From positions 1 to 18,486 of the forward strand of contig SLSE01000035.1 in NCBI GenBank assembly GCA_007130585.1: a stretch of DNA of 18,486 nt. The letters run 5' to 3'. The position numbers were made by a program, and so were the translations under genes. Below, in pieces: positions 8,076-14,740 of the stretch. This stretch comes from Syntrophomonadaceae bacterium (GTDB lineage: Bacteria; Bacillota; Dethiobacteria; DTU022). The notes under the pieces were generated by a model that saw only the letters and a program-made list of their open reading frames with translations, did not search any database and was not told the DNA's origin. Positions within the stretch are counted from its first letter, which is position 1. Every line of letters starts with the position of its first letter.

Positions 8076-8093
8076 CGAATGAGCATTCATTCA
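8076..8093 (+). promoter_or_regulatory. FadR-like operator (TetR-type palindrome)
   Basis: GAATGA-GCAT-TCATTC is a perfect inverted repeat (6-bp arms, 4-bp centre). With its flanks it differs at two positions from the Bacillus subtilis FadR box as I recall it (TGAATGANTANTCATTCA). It lies at the predicted transcription start and about 20 bases before the regulator's own start codon, which implies autoregulation and control of fadN and fadA. In Bacillus, long-chain acyl-CoA releases FadR from this site. Confidence 0.75.
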
Positions 8094-8112
8094 TTAAATT
8101 GGGAGGGTTAAA

Positions 8113-8694
8113 TTGGCCAAACGAAGCGGCGAAAAACACGATGTTATCCTCGACGCGGCCGTAAAAACCTTTGCCCAAACCGGCTACCACCGGACCAGGG
8201 TGTCCGATATTGCACGTGAAGCCGGAGTAGCCGACGGAACTGTCTACATATACTTCGAAAACAAGGAAGACATCCTGGTAACCCTCTTCCAGGATCTGAT
8301 GCTGCGGTTTGTCGAAGACCTTTGCTGCGAGCTCATGCAATGCCGGGACGCCAATGAAAAACTTAAGAAAATTATTACTTACCACCTGACCACCCTGGCC
8401 AACCGGCCTGACCAGGCCAAGGTAACCCAAATTGAATTGAGACAGATTGATCAGGCAATAAACGAAGGCATTTCCAAGCCGCTAAAGGGGTATTTTTATG
8501 TAATTGAGGAGGTGATCGAAGAAGGCAAAAAGCAGGGCCTCTACCGCCGGAATCTTGATACAAGAACGGCCAGGAAGGTTGTGTTCGGGGGCATCGACGA
8601 GGTGGTGACCTGCTGGGTCATGTCAAAGAAGCGCTACGATCTTCCCGCGTTGAGCGAGCCCATTTTTGAACTGCTTGCAAGAGGTCTGCATTAA
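8113..8694 (+). CDS. fadR: TetR family transcriptional regulator, FadR-like (fatty acid degradation)
   Basis: A 193-residue TetR family repressor. The N-terminal helix-turn-helix spans about residues 27-50 (T-R-V-S-D-I-A-R-E-A-G-V-A-D-G-T-V-Y-I-Y-F), and the rest is an all-helical ligand-binding and dimer domain. The segment V-T-Q-I-E-L-R-Q and the C-terminal G-G-I-D-E-V-V-T-C-W-V-M followed by Y-D-L resemble Bacillus FadR (YsiA), which binds acyl-CoA. The position next to fadN-fadA and the FadR-type operator support the same role. The start is TTG at 8113, with GGGAGGG five bases upstream. It is the first gene of the predicted operon; fadN follows after 67 bases with no terminator (a run of eight T lacks a stem). 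Which acyl-CoA chain length is sensed cannot be told from the sequence. Confidence 0.85.
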   Translation: MAKRSGEKHDVILDAAVKTFAQTGYHRTRVSDIAREAGVADGTVYIYFENKEDILVTLFQDLMLRFVEDLCCELMQCRDANEKLKKIITYHLTTLANRPDQAKVTQIELRQIDQAINEGISKPLKGYFYVIEEVIEEGKKQGLYRRNLDTRTARKVVFGGIDEVVTCWVMSKKRYDLPALSEPIFELLARGLH

Positions 8695-8727
8695 ATGATT
8701 TTGTATTTATCCTTTTTTTTGATTGAA

Positions 8728-8739
8728 AAGTTTAAACTT
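8728..8739. repeat. 12-bp perfect palindrome between the fadR-like gene and fadN
   Basis: AAGTTTAAACTT is a perfect palindrome located nine bases before the fadN ribosome binding site (AAGGAGG, 8748-8754). It does not resemble the FadR operator. It could be a protein site or chance in an AT-rich spacer. Confidence 0.3.
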
Positions 8740-8761
8740 ATGTCCTTAAGGAGGTATTTTA

Positions 8762-11170
8762 ATGGCCTTGAAAGAAATCCGAAAGGCTGCTGTACTCGGC
8801 GCCGGTGTAATGGGGGCCACTATCGCCGCACACCTGGCAAACGTGGGCATTCCAAGTTACCTGCTCGACATTGTACCGCGTGAGCTGACCCCGGAAGAAG
8901 AGAAAAAAGGATTGGCCCTCGATAGCCCTGAAGTACGCAACCGCCTGTCAGTCACCGGAAAGCAGGAACTGCTTAAAAACAAGCAAAAACCGCTGTACAC
9001 CGACTCAAATGTAGAATTAATCACTCCCGGCAATTTCGAAGACGACATTGAAAAGCTCAAAGAAGTCGACTGGGTTATTGAAGTTATCGTGGAGAACATG
9101 GATATTAAAAAGAAGGTTTTCAAGCAGGTTGAAGAAAACTGGACCCCGGGAACGATAGTTTCCTCCAATACTTCCGGCCTTTCGATTAATGAAATGGTTT
9201 CCGAAAATTCACCGGAATTCCGCAAACACTTCCTGGGCACCCACTTTTTTAACCCCCCCAGGTGGATGAAACTGCTGGAAATCATCCCCTGTAAAGACAC
9301 CTCCGAAGAAGTGCTGTCCATGATGCACCGCTTCTGTGAAAGAGTCCTCGGCAAGGGAGTCGTTTTCGCCAAGGATACACCCAACTTCATAGCCAACCGC
9401 ATCGGCACTTACGCCATGGTCAGTACGATCAAGCTAATGCAGAAGGAAAATATGACAATCGAAGAAGTCGATACCATTACCGGCCCCCCGATGGGTCACC
9501 CAAAGAGCGCTTCATTCCGGACCCTGGATATGGTCGGGCTCGACACCTTCTGCCACGTGGCTAAAACCGTTTATGATAAAACAGACGATCCTGAAGAAAA
9601 AGAAGCCTTCAAAACACCTGAAATCCTGGACAAAATGGTTGAAAATAAAATGCTCGGCGATAAGACAAAACAGGGCTTCTACAAAAAGGTCAAGGGTGAA
9701 GGCGGCTCGGAAATCTATACCCTGGACTATGAAAAAATGGAATACCGGCCCCAGGAGAAAAAACGTTTCGACATCCTGGGCAAAACCAAGCAGGAAGGCC
9801 TGGAAAAGGGCTATAAAATGCTGGTCGAATCAGACGATCCGGCAGGGAAATTTGCCTGGGATGTAACCCGGAAAACTTTAATCTACAGCGCCAAAATGAT
9901 CCCCGAAATTGCCGACGACGTTGTTAATGTTGACCGGGCCATGCGGTGGGGATTTAACTGGAAAATGGGACCCTTTGAAACCTGGGATACAATAGGCGTC
10001 AGGGAAAGCGTTGAGCGCATGAGAAGCGAGGGAGAAACCGTGCCCGCCAACGTGGAAGATATGCTCGACAAAGGCTTTGAGAGTTTCTACAGGGAAGATG
10101 AAAACGGAAACCTCTCCTACTACGACTTCGCTTCCCAGAGCTACAAGCCTGTGCCGATCAGCCCGGAAGTAATCAGCCTTCCGGCCCTGAAGAAACAGAG
10201 CAAACTGGTCCTCGGCAACGATGACGGCAGCCTGATCGACATGGGCGACGGCGTCTGCTGCCTTGAACAGCACAGCCCGCAGCAGGCCCTGAGCAATGAT
10301 TTCATGGAGCTTATCTTCCAGGCTGTTGAAGAAGTCGAAAAGAATTTCGTGGGCATGGTCGTCGGTAACCAGGAAAAATATTTCTGCGTCGGCGCCAACG
10401 TGGTTTTAATGTTAATGGCCGCCCAGTCGGGCGAGTGGGATCAGATCAACGAGATGGCCAAAAGATACCAGGACAGCCTGATGACCATGAAATATTCACG
10501 CTTCCCGGTCGTTGCCGCTCCCTTCCAGATGACCCTTGGCGGCGGTATGGAAGTAGCAGCTCACTGCGACCGTGTTCACGCAGCCGCCGATACCTTCATG
10601 GGTCAGGTGGAAATTGGCATGGGGTTGATTCCCGGCGCCGGAGGCAACAAGGAGCTGATGATCCGGATGACTGAAGGCCTGCGCGATGACGTTAAAGTCG
10701 ACCGGCTGCCCTACGTTCAGAAAGCATTTGAAGCAATCGCCATGGGTACCGTTTCAAGCAGCGCCCATCATGCCATGGAGCTGGGCTTCCTGAGGGAAAC
10801 CGATAAGATAACCATCAACCAGGACCACCTGCTGCACGATGCCAAGAATACCGTTCTCGGCATGGCCAAGGAAGGTTATGTACCGCCCAAACAAAAACCG
10901 ATCAAAGTACTCGGGGAATACGGCCTGGCCACATTCAAGGTCGGAGTTCAGAATATGCTCTGGGGCGGCTACATTACCGAATATGAACAAAAAATAGCCG
11001 AAAAGATCGCTTACGTACTCTGTGGCGGCAATATCAAACCGAACTCGCTTGTCAGCGAGCAGTACCTGCTGGACATAGAAAGGGAAGCCTTCCTGGAGCT
11101 CCTCGGCGAAGAAAAAACCCAGGAACGGATCAATCACTTTCTAACCACGGGTAAACCTTTAAGGAATTAA
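8762..11170 (+). CDS. fadN: FadN-type 3-hydroxyacyl-CoA dehydrogenase / enoyl-CoA hydratase
   Basis: An 802-residue bifunctional beta-oxidation enzyme with the Bacillus FadN arrangement, in which the NAD-dependent dehydrogenase comes first and the crotonase domain last (the reverse of E. coli FadB). The Rossmann motif G-A-G-V-M-G is at 13-18, and a second dehydrogenase domain follows (F-I-A-N-R-I-G then about 215-440). The hydratase domain has G-G-G-M-E with Glu597 and G-Q-V-E-I-G-M-G with Glu617. These two acid residues are 20 apart, as in rat enoyl-CoA hydratase, so both activities should be intact. It hydrates trans-2-enoyl-CoA and oxidises the 3-hydroxyacyl-CoA, or runs in reverse. The start is ATG with AAGGAGG seven bases upstream. 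Its TAA overlaps the fadA ribosome binding site, so the two are tightly cotranscribed. Confidence 0.95.
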   Translation: MALKEIRKAAVLGAGVMGATIAAHLANVGIPSYLLDIVPRELTPEEEKKGLALDSPEVRNRLSVTGKQELLKNKQKPLYTDSNVELITPGNFEDDIEKLKEVDWVIEVIVENMDIKKKVFKQVEENWTPGTIVSSNTSGLSINEMVSENSPEFRKHFLGTHFFNPPRWMKLLEIIPCKDTSEEVLSMMHRFCERVLGKGVVFAKDTPNFIANRIGTYAMVSTIKLMQKENMTIEEVDTITGPPMGHPKSASFRTLDMVGLDTFCHVAKTVYDKTDDPEEKEAFKTPEILDKMVENKMLGDKTKQGFYKKVKGEGGSEIYTLDYEKMEYRPQEKKRFDILGKTKQEGLEKGYKMLVESDDPAGKFAWDVTRKTLIYSAKMIPEIADDVVNVDRAMRWGFNWKMGPFETWDTIGVRESVERMRSEGETVPANVEDMLDKGFESFYREDENGNLSYYDFASQSYKPVPISPEVISLPALKKQSKLVLGNDDGSLIDMGDGVCCLEQHSPQQALSNDFMELIFQAVEEVEKNFVGMVVGNQEKYFCVGANVVLMLMAAQSGEWDQINEMAKRYQDSLMTMKYSRFPVVAAPFQMTLGGGMEVAAHCDRVHAAADTFMGQVEIGMGLIPGAGGNKELMIRMTEGLRDDVKVDRLPYVQKAFEAIAMGTVSSSAHHAMELGFLRETDKITINQDHLLHDAKNTVLGMAKEGYVPPKQKPIKVLGEYGLATFKVGVQNMLWGGYITEYEQKIAEKIAYVLCGGNIKPNSLVSEQYLLDIEREAFLELLGEEKTQERINHFLTTGKPLRN

Positions 11171-11187
11171 AGGAGGAGGTAACGAGA

Positions 11188-12363
11188 ATGAAAGAAGCTG
11201 TTATTGTTTCCAGTGTTCGAACAGCAATAGGCAGGGCGCCGAAAGGCAAACTGCGTAATACTCGTCCTGAATATATGGGAGAAACAGCCGTCAGGGAAGC
11301 AGTTAAACGGGCCAATGGGCTGGATCCCGCTGAAATTGACGACGTGATCCTCGGTTGTTCTTTCCCCGAAGCCGAGCAGGGCATGAACCTGGGCAGGATT
11401 GTAGCCCTGCAGGCCGGGCTTCCCGATACCGTGCCGGGACAGACCGTAAACCGCTTCTGCTCCTCGGGTCTGCAGTCTATTGCAATGGCCGCCGAAAGAA
11501 TCATGTGCGGTTTTGCCGACGTTATAGTAGCAGGCGGAGTGGAAAGCATGAGCCTTGTTCCGATGGGCGGCAACAAGCTGGCCCCCAGCCCGCAGCTGGC
11601 GGAAAGGCACATCGAAACCTACACCCCGATGGGCATTACCGCGGAGAACGTAGCCCAGCGCTTTAACATTACCCGGGAAGACCAGGATAAGTTCGGCCTG
11701 GCCAGCCAGCAGAAAGCGGCAGCAGCAACCAGGGAAGGCCGTTTTAAAGATGAAATTGTCCCCATGAAGGTTGTCGAGCGCTCTGTGGGCCCGGATAACG
11801 AAATCGTCGAGAATGAGTTTGTGTTCGAGGTTGACGAGGGAATCCGCGATACCAGTCTCGAAGCGCTCTCCAAGCTGCGTCCCGCTTTTCACGTCAAGGG
11901 CTCTGTGACGGCAGGGAATTCCTCCCAGACCAGCGACGGCGCCGCAGCTGCGGTGGTTATGTCGGCAGAAAAAGCCGACGCCCTGGGCCTTAAGCCTATG
12001 GCGATATTCCGCGGGTTCGCCGTGGCGGGCTGTCCCCCGGAAATTATGGGCATCGGGCCGGCAGTAGCCATTCCGAAATTAATGGAACTGACCGGCATGA
12101 ATTTAAGCGATATTGACCTCTTTGAGATTAACGAAGCGTTCGCTTCACAGGCCCTTTATTCCATTCGCGAACTGGGCATCAGTGAAGATATTGTCAACGT
12201 AAATGGAGGAGCCATTGCTTTGGGCCACCCCCTGGGCTGTACCGGAGCCAAGCTTACCGCCACCCTGCTGCACGAAATGGGCCGGCGCGGTTTGCGCTAC
12301 GGGGTCGTTTCAATGTGCATCGGCGGCGGGATGGGCGCTGCCGGGCTTTTCGAGAGAGTCTAA
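11188..12363 (+). CDS. fadA: Acetyl-CoA C-acyltransferase (thiolase), FadA-type
   Basis: A 391-residue thiolase that cleaves 3-ketoacyl-CoA with CoA, releasing acetyl-CoA and a shortened acyl-CoA. Catalytic residues are all present: nucleophile Cys91 in N-R-F-C-S-S-G, the N-E-A-F motif, His347 in G-H-P-L-G-C-T-G, and Cys377 in C-I-G-G-G-M-G. Length equals that of Bacillus FadA. The start is ATG, preceded by AAGGAGGAGGT that begins at the last base of the fadN stop; only 17 bases separate the genes. It is the last gene of the operon: two hairpins follow. A condensing acetyl-CoA acetyltransferase cannot be excluded from motifs alone, but pairing with fadN favours the beta-oxidation role. Confidence 0.95.
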   Translation: MKEAVIVSSVRTAIGRAPKGKLRNTRPEYMGETAVREAVKRANGLDPAEIDDVILGCSFPEAEQGMNLGRIVALQAGLPDTVPGQTVNRFCSSGLQSIAMAAERIMCGFADVIVAGGVESMSLVPMGGNKLAPSPQLAERHIETYTPMGITAENVAQRFNITREDQDKFGLASQQKAAAATREGRFKDEIVPMKVVERSVGPDNEIVENEFVFEVDEGIRDTSLEALSKLRPAFHVKGSVTAGNSSQTSDGAAAAVVMSAEKADALGLKPMAIFRGFAVAGCPPEIMGIGPAVAIPKLMELTGMNLSDIDLFEINEAFASQALYSIRELGISEDIVNVNGGAIALGHPLGCTGAKLTATLLHEMGRRGLRYGVVSMCIGGGMGAAGLFERV

Positions 12364-12398
12364 GCGCCCTGTTTCCGGCATCTAAAGAGTAACTTGAA

Positions 12399-12470
12399 AA
12401 GGGGCACGAAGCTTATATCCATACCTGTTTTATGGTATGCTTAAGTTAAGTGCCCCTTAATATTTTTAAA
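12399..12470 (+). terminator. Long stem-loop terminator after fadA
   Basis: The arms AAGGGGCAC (12399-12407) and GTGCCCCTT (12450-12458) form a 9-bp stem. The long loop holds an inner hairpin (CATACC 12420-12425 with GGTATG 12434-12439). An AT-rich tail containing five T follows. Confidence 0.6.
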
Positions 12471-12489
12471 AACCGTTACCTGAAATGAC

Positions 12490-12533
12490 AAACCCGGCTG
12501 CATTTAAAACAGCAGGTTTCTTTTACTTTTTAT
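12490..12533 (+). terminator. Second, tandem terminator hairpin downstream of fadA
   Basis: AAACC-cg-GCTG (12490-12500) pairs with CAGC-a-GGTTT (12510-12519) around a nine-base loop, and a T-rich tail (CTTTTACTTTTTATT) follows. It lies before the likely peptidase promoter, so it insulates that gene from the fad operon. Confidence 0.5.
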
Positions 12534-12537
12534 TGGG

Positions 12538-12567
12538 TTGCTTGTTACATTCAAAACGGTATATATC
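12538..12567 (+). promoter_or_regulatory. Possible promoter of the M24 peptidase gene
   Basis: TTGCTT (12538-12543) lies 18 bases before TATATC (12562-12567), or 16 bases before the overlapping TATATA (12560-12565). The position between the terminators and the ribosome binding site is right, but the hexamers are only moderate matches. Confidence 0.35.
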
Positions 12568-12586
12568 ATTCCAGGGAGGGACTTAT

Positions 12587-13762
12587 ATGACCCCGAAAGA
12601 AGAATTGCACAGGCGGATTTCGAAGCTGCAGGAAGCAATGAAAAGTGAAGGCATTGGAGGAGCCCTGATCATCCAGCGGGCCGACCTTTTTTACTTCAGC
12701 GGCACCGGGCAGAATTGCCACCTCTTCATTCCTGCCGAAGACAAACCAACCCTGGTTGTCAAAAAATCAATGGGCCGGGCAGAGTTAGAAAGCAACCTGG
12801 AAAATATTGTTTCCTTTGCCGGGTGGGACAAATTAAAAGAGCTGATTGCCGCAAAATTGCCTGAAGGCTCGAAGATCGGTCTTGAAACAGACGTTCTGCC
12901 GGCAAACCTGTACTTCAGGTACCAAAAAATGCTTGCCGGCTTTGAAATTGTCGACATATCAAAAATTACAAGGAACATAAGGGCTGTTAAATCAAACTTT
13001 GAGCTGGGGATCATGCTGGAAGCGGCAAAAATCAGCGAGTCGGTCTTTAACAAAGCCCGTAAAATTATCAGGGAAGACATGACCGAGGTAGACCTGGCCG
13101 GCCGGCTTGAGCAGCACGCCCGCTCCCTGGGGCACCAGGGCGCAGTGAGGATGCGCGGCTTCAACCAGGAACTATATTTCGGCCATATCATGTCCGGTGA
13201 AAACGCCGCGGCAATCAGTTTTTTCGACGGGCCGACCGGGGGTTCCGGCTTAAACCCCTCTTACCCGCAGGGCGCAGGCGCCGGAATAATCGGGCGCAAC
13301 CAACCCATCCTGGTTGACTTTGTAAGTGTGCTGGGGGGGTACATGGTAGACCAGACCCGGATTTTTTGCCTGGGCGAACCGCCACTTCATTTAGCGGAAG
13401 CCTATAACACCGCCGTTTCAATAAAGAATACGCTGGGGAAAATGGGCAAAGCGGGAATAACAGCAGGTTCCCTTTACAAAAAGGCAGAGCAGATGGCCGA
13501 CCAGGCGGGACTGGCCAATCATTTTATGGGCTATGTTGAAAAAGTAAGCTTTATCGGCCACGGTGTAGGCCTGGAACTTGACGAGCTGCCTGTGATAGCA
13601 AACGGTATCGAAACTCCTCTTGAGGAAGGAATGGTATTTGCCCTGGAACCCAAGTTTATTTTCCCCGGGGAAGGAACAGTCGGCATCGAGGACACCTTCG
13701 TGGTCGAAACGAAAAGGTTAAAACAGCTGACAGGGTTTGACGAGAATATCCAGGTCCTGTAA
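12587..13762 (+). CDS. M24 family metallopeptidase (Xaa-Pro dipeptidase/aminopeptidase-like)
   Basis: A 391-residue pita-bread-fold protein with an N-terminal creatinase-like domain (about 1-135) and a C-terminal M24 domain. All five dimetal ligands are present: Asp244, Asp255 (V-D-Q-T-R), His325 (G-H-G-V-G-L), Glu354 (L-E-P-K) and Glu368 (G-I-E-D-T). This favours an active metallopeptidase over creatinase-like relatives that lost ligands. The likely role is cytosolic cleavage of the bond before proline in short peptides; the exact substrate is not readable. The frame is open from 12485, but the ATG at 12587 has AGGGAGGG six bases upstream and starts where the family does. It is insulated from the fad operon by two hairpins and appears to be a single-gene unit. 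Confidence 0.88.
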   Translation: MTPKEELHRRISKLQEAMKSEGIGGALIIQRADLFYFSGTGQNCHLFIPAEDKPTLVVKKSMGRAELESNLENIVSFAGWDKLKELIAAKLPEGSKIGLETDVLPANLYFRYQKMLAGFEIVDISKITRNIRAVKSNFELGIMLEAAKISESVFNKARKIIREDMTEVDLAGRLEQHARSLGHQGAVRMRGFNQELYFGHIMSGENAAAISFFDGPTGGSGLNPSYPQGAGAGIIGRNQPILVDFVSVLGGYMVDQTRIFCLGEPPLHLAEAYNTAVSIKNTLGKMGKAGITAGSLYKKAEQMADQAGLANHFMGYVEKVSFIGHGVGLELDELPVIANGIETPLEEGMVFALEPKFIFPGEGTVGIEDTFVVETKRLKQLTGFDENIQVL

Positions 13763-13775
13763 GGATTTTGTCCCG

Positions 13776-13833
13776 CGAAAAAGCACCCCCGGCTGCCGCA
13801 GGTTTTTCCCTGCAGCGCAAAACAGCGGTGCTT
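13776..13833 (-). terminator. Terminator hairpin read on the minus strand (also a stem on the plus strand)
   Basis: AAGCACC (13781-13787) pairs with GGTGCTT (13827-13833), and an inner stem GCTG-CAGG / CCTGC-AGC stacks inside. On the minus strand the stem runs into CTTTTT (13782-13778), so it best serves the small minus-strand lipoprotein gene. On the plus strand, after the peptidase gene, there is no clear U-tract. Confidence 0.5.
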
Positions 13834-13847
13834 CGTCATAAAATTCC

Positions 13848-13864
13848 GGAGCCGGACCGGCTCC
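13848..13864. terminator. GC-rich 6-bp hairpin between the convergent peptidase and micro-lipoprotein genes
   Basis: GGAGCC-GGACC-GGCTCC is a perfect inverted repeat. It is followed by ATTATTT on the plus strand and by GGAATTTTA on the minus strand. It could assist termination in either direction; the tails are weak. Confidence 0.35.
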
Positions 13865-13878
13865 ATTATTTGCAACTA

Positions 13879-13959
13879 TCAGCCCCCGGTAGTACACCCA
13901 ACCACAAAAAGCAGCGATACAAGGGATATAGCAAGTACCAGCATGTAAATACGGCCCAT
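13879..13959 (-). CDS. Predicted 26-residue micro-lipoprotein
   Basis: This short frame encodes a positively charged start (M-G-R), a hydrophobic core of about 16 residues (M-L-V-L-A-I-S-L-V-S-L-L-F), a lipobox V-V-G-C with Cys22, and only T-T-G-G after it. That is a complete lipoprotein signal peptide with a mature peptide of five residues. The start is ATG at 13959, with AAGGGGGTG five bases upstream. A moderate promoter (13989-14018) precedes it, and two hairpins follow, one with a minus-strand U-tract. It is convergent with the peptidase gene. No homologue is recognised and no function is proposed; it could be a membrane-anchored peptide, a lipopeptide pheromone-type product, or a chance frame. 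The combination of ribosome binding site, lipobox and terminator is what supports it. Confidence 0.5.
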   Translation of the reverse strand: MGRIYMLVLAISLVSLLFVVGCTTGG

Positions 13960-13988
13960 ATATACACCCCCTTCAACTTATTAAATAT

Positions 13989-14018
13989 ATTATTAACACA
14001 AGTGGTTCTTACTTGCAA
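13989..14018 (-). promoter_or_regulatory. Possible promoter of the micro-lipoprotein gene
   Basis: On the minus strand TTGCAA (14018-14013) and AATAAT (13994-13989) are separated by 18 bases. The spacer contains a 5-bp inverted repeat (CAAGT / ACTTG). The hexamers are fair but not strong. Confidence 0.35.
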
Positions 14019-14174
14019 ACCGGGTTTTTATCATATCAATTTATTTAGATATTCGCGGTAAAAGGAGCACGGGCAATTACGATCAACATCTTATGTTAAC
14101 AATATAAGCGTGCAAAATAAATTTTTTGCCTGTAGAGGTGCAGTTTTTAAATGCAAATACCTGTTCTACTCACA

Positions 14175-14237
14175 ATATGCACAGAGTTATCCACAGGGAG
14201 CGGCTACTTGTGGTAAGCGCTACCCCGATTATCCACA
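14175..14237 (+). promoter_or_regulatory. DnaA box cluster
   Basis: Two perfect DnaA boxes TTATCCACA (14187-14195 and 14229-14237) lie in the same orientation, 42 bases apart, and a one-mismatch box ATATGCACA (14175-14183) is next to the first. AT-rich DNA lies on both sides. Such clusters occur at replication origins, in DnaA-titrating or regulatory regions, and at DnaA-controlled promoters. No dnaA, dnaN or recF lies nearby, so a titration or regulatory site is more likely than oriC. Confidence 0.6.
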
Positions 14238-14417
14238 TCTCGGCAGGGAAGGTAACCATAAAGTTATGAGCGATTTTCACAAACCAGATGGCATGATAAT
14301 TGACCGCCAGTAATCGAACTGATAAAAAAGATCTATAAAAAAAAGGAATCATCAATTACTTATCGAATACACTTTTTATGCATATAACAACTATTTTCTT
14401 TTTAAGGAGGCATCAGC

Positions 14418-14600
14418 ATGGAGGTTAGAGTAAACGATGATTGCAGCGCATGCGGTATTTGTGAGGATATCGTCCCAGAGGTATTTGAATTAGGTGATGA
14501 AATAGCCGAAGTGAAAGTAAATCCCGTGCCTGCGGAATATGAAGAAAAAGTCCGCGAAGCAGCTGAAGAGTGCCCAACAGAATCTATCGAACTCTCTTAA
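14418..14600 (+). CDS. Small [4Fe-4S] ferredoxin (single cluster)
   Basis: A 60-residue acidic ferredoxin. The cluster ligands are Cys9, Cys12 and Cys15 (C-S-A-C-G-I-C) and Cys52 (E-E-C-P). This is the one-cluster Fer4_13/Fer4_15-type pattern rather than the 2[4Fe-4S] clostridial type, because no second set of cysteines exists. It is a soluble low-potential electron carrier in the cytosol; its partner enzyme is not visible. The start is ATG with AAGGAGG seven bases upstream. It lies between a long noncoding region and a Mur ligase-like gene; a strong hairpin follows, so it may be transcribed alone. Acyl-CoA dehydratase activases need a low-potential donor, but the distance makes a link to this gene speculative. 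Confidence 0.93.
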   Translation: MEVRVNDDCSACGICEDIVPEVFELGDEIAEVKVNPVPAEYEEKVREAAEECPTESIELS

Positions 14601-14625
14601 CCAGCAGCTGTAATACAAGTTTATG

Positions 14626-14668
14626 CCGTAAACAGGGCCCGCAGCCAGGCGGGCCCTGACATGTACGG
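14626..14668 (+). terminator. Strong nested hairpin after ferredoxin, without U-tract
   Basis: CAGGGCCCGC (14633-14642) and GCGGGCCCTG (14649-14658) form a perfect 10-bp stem with a six-base loop. CCGTA (14626-14630) and TACGG (14664-14668) can close around it. No T-run follows, so it may be a transcript 3' end or stability structure, or a leader element of the downstream gene, rather than a classical terminator. Confidence 0.5.
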
Positions 14669-14740
14669 GGCGGGAGGATTTGCCTGCGGTGCAGAGAATA
14701 ATTTGCCTGTAGATATTATCCCGGGAAGGTGGCAGGGCCA

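Larger units (their letters stand above)
7699..8112. other. Divergent intergenic region between tig and the fadR-like gene
   Basis: About 410 bases without a supported gene. From left to right it holds AT-rich tig leader DNA with two extra TATAAT hexamers on the minus strand (7734-7739 and 7748-7753, neither with a good -35), a hairpin at 7775-7795, a minus-strand promoter at 7807-7835, a plain stretch of about 200 bases (7840-8040) in which I see nothing, and the plus-strand promoter and operator of the fad operon at 8042-8093. A 61-codon minus-strand reading frame at 7787-7972 lacks a ribosome binding site and is not called. Confidence 0.7.
13960..14417. other. Noncoding region of about 460 bases before the ferredoxin gene
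   Basis: No supported coding frame. It contains the micro-lipoprotein promoter, an AT-rich part with an inverted repeat GCAAAA-TAAATT-TTTTGC (14112-14129), DnaA boxes (14175-14237), a second A-rich part (14310-14350), and the ferredoxin ribosome binding site AAGGAGG (14404-14410). A TATAAC at 14383-14388 could be a -10 for ferredoxin but lacks a good -35. Frames at 14110-14313 (+) and 14170-14355 (-) have no ribosome binding site or recognisable product. Confidence 0.6.

Noticed and set aside
12485..12586. N-terminal extension of the M24 peptidase resembling a hydrophobic leader
   Set aside because: It covers the terminator and promoter region, has no ribosome binding site, and the ATG at 12587 fits the family start with a strong site.
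14175..14237. Chromosomal replication origin
   Set aside because: Only two perfect boxes are present and no dnaA, dnaN, recF, gyrB or rpmH gene is in the window.
14110..14313. 67-codon plus-strand frame across the DnaA boxes
   Set aside because: No ribosome binding site, a weak start codon, and a composition unlike the neighbouring genes; the DNA is better explained as noncoding.
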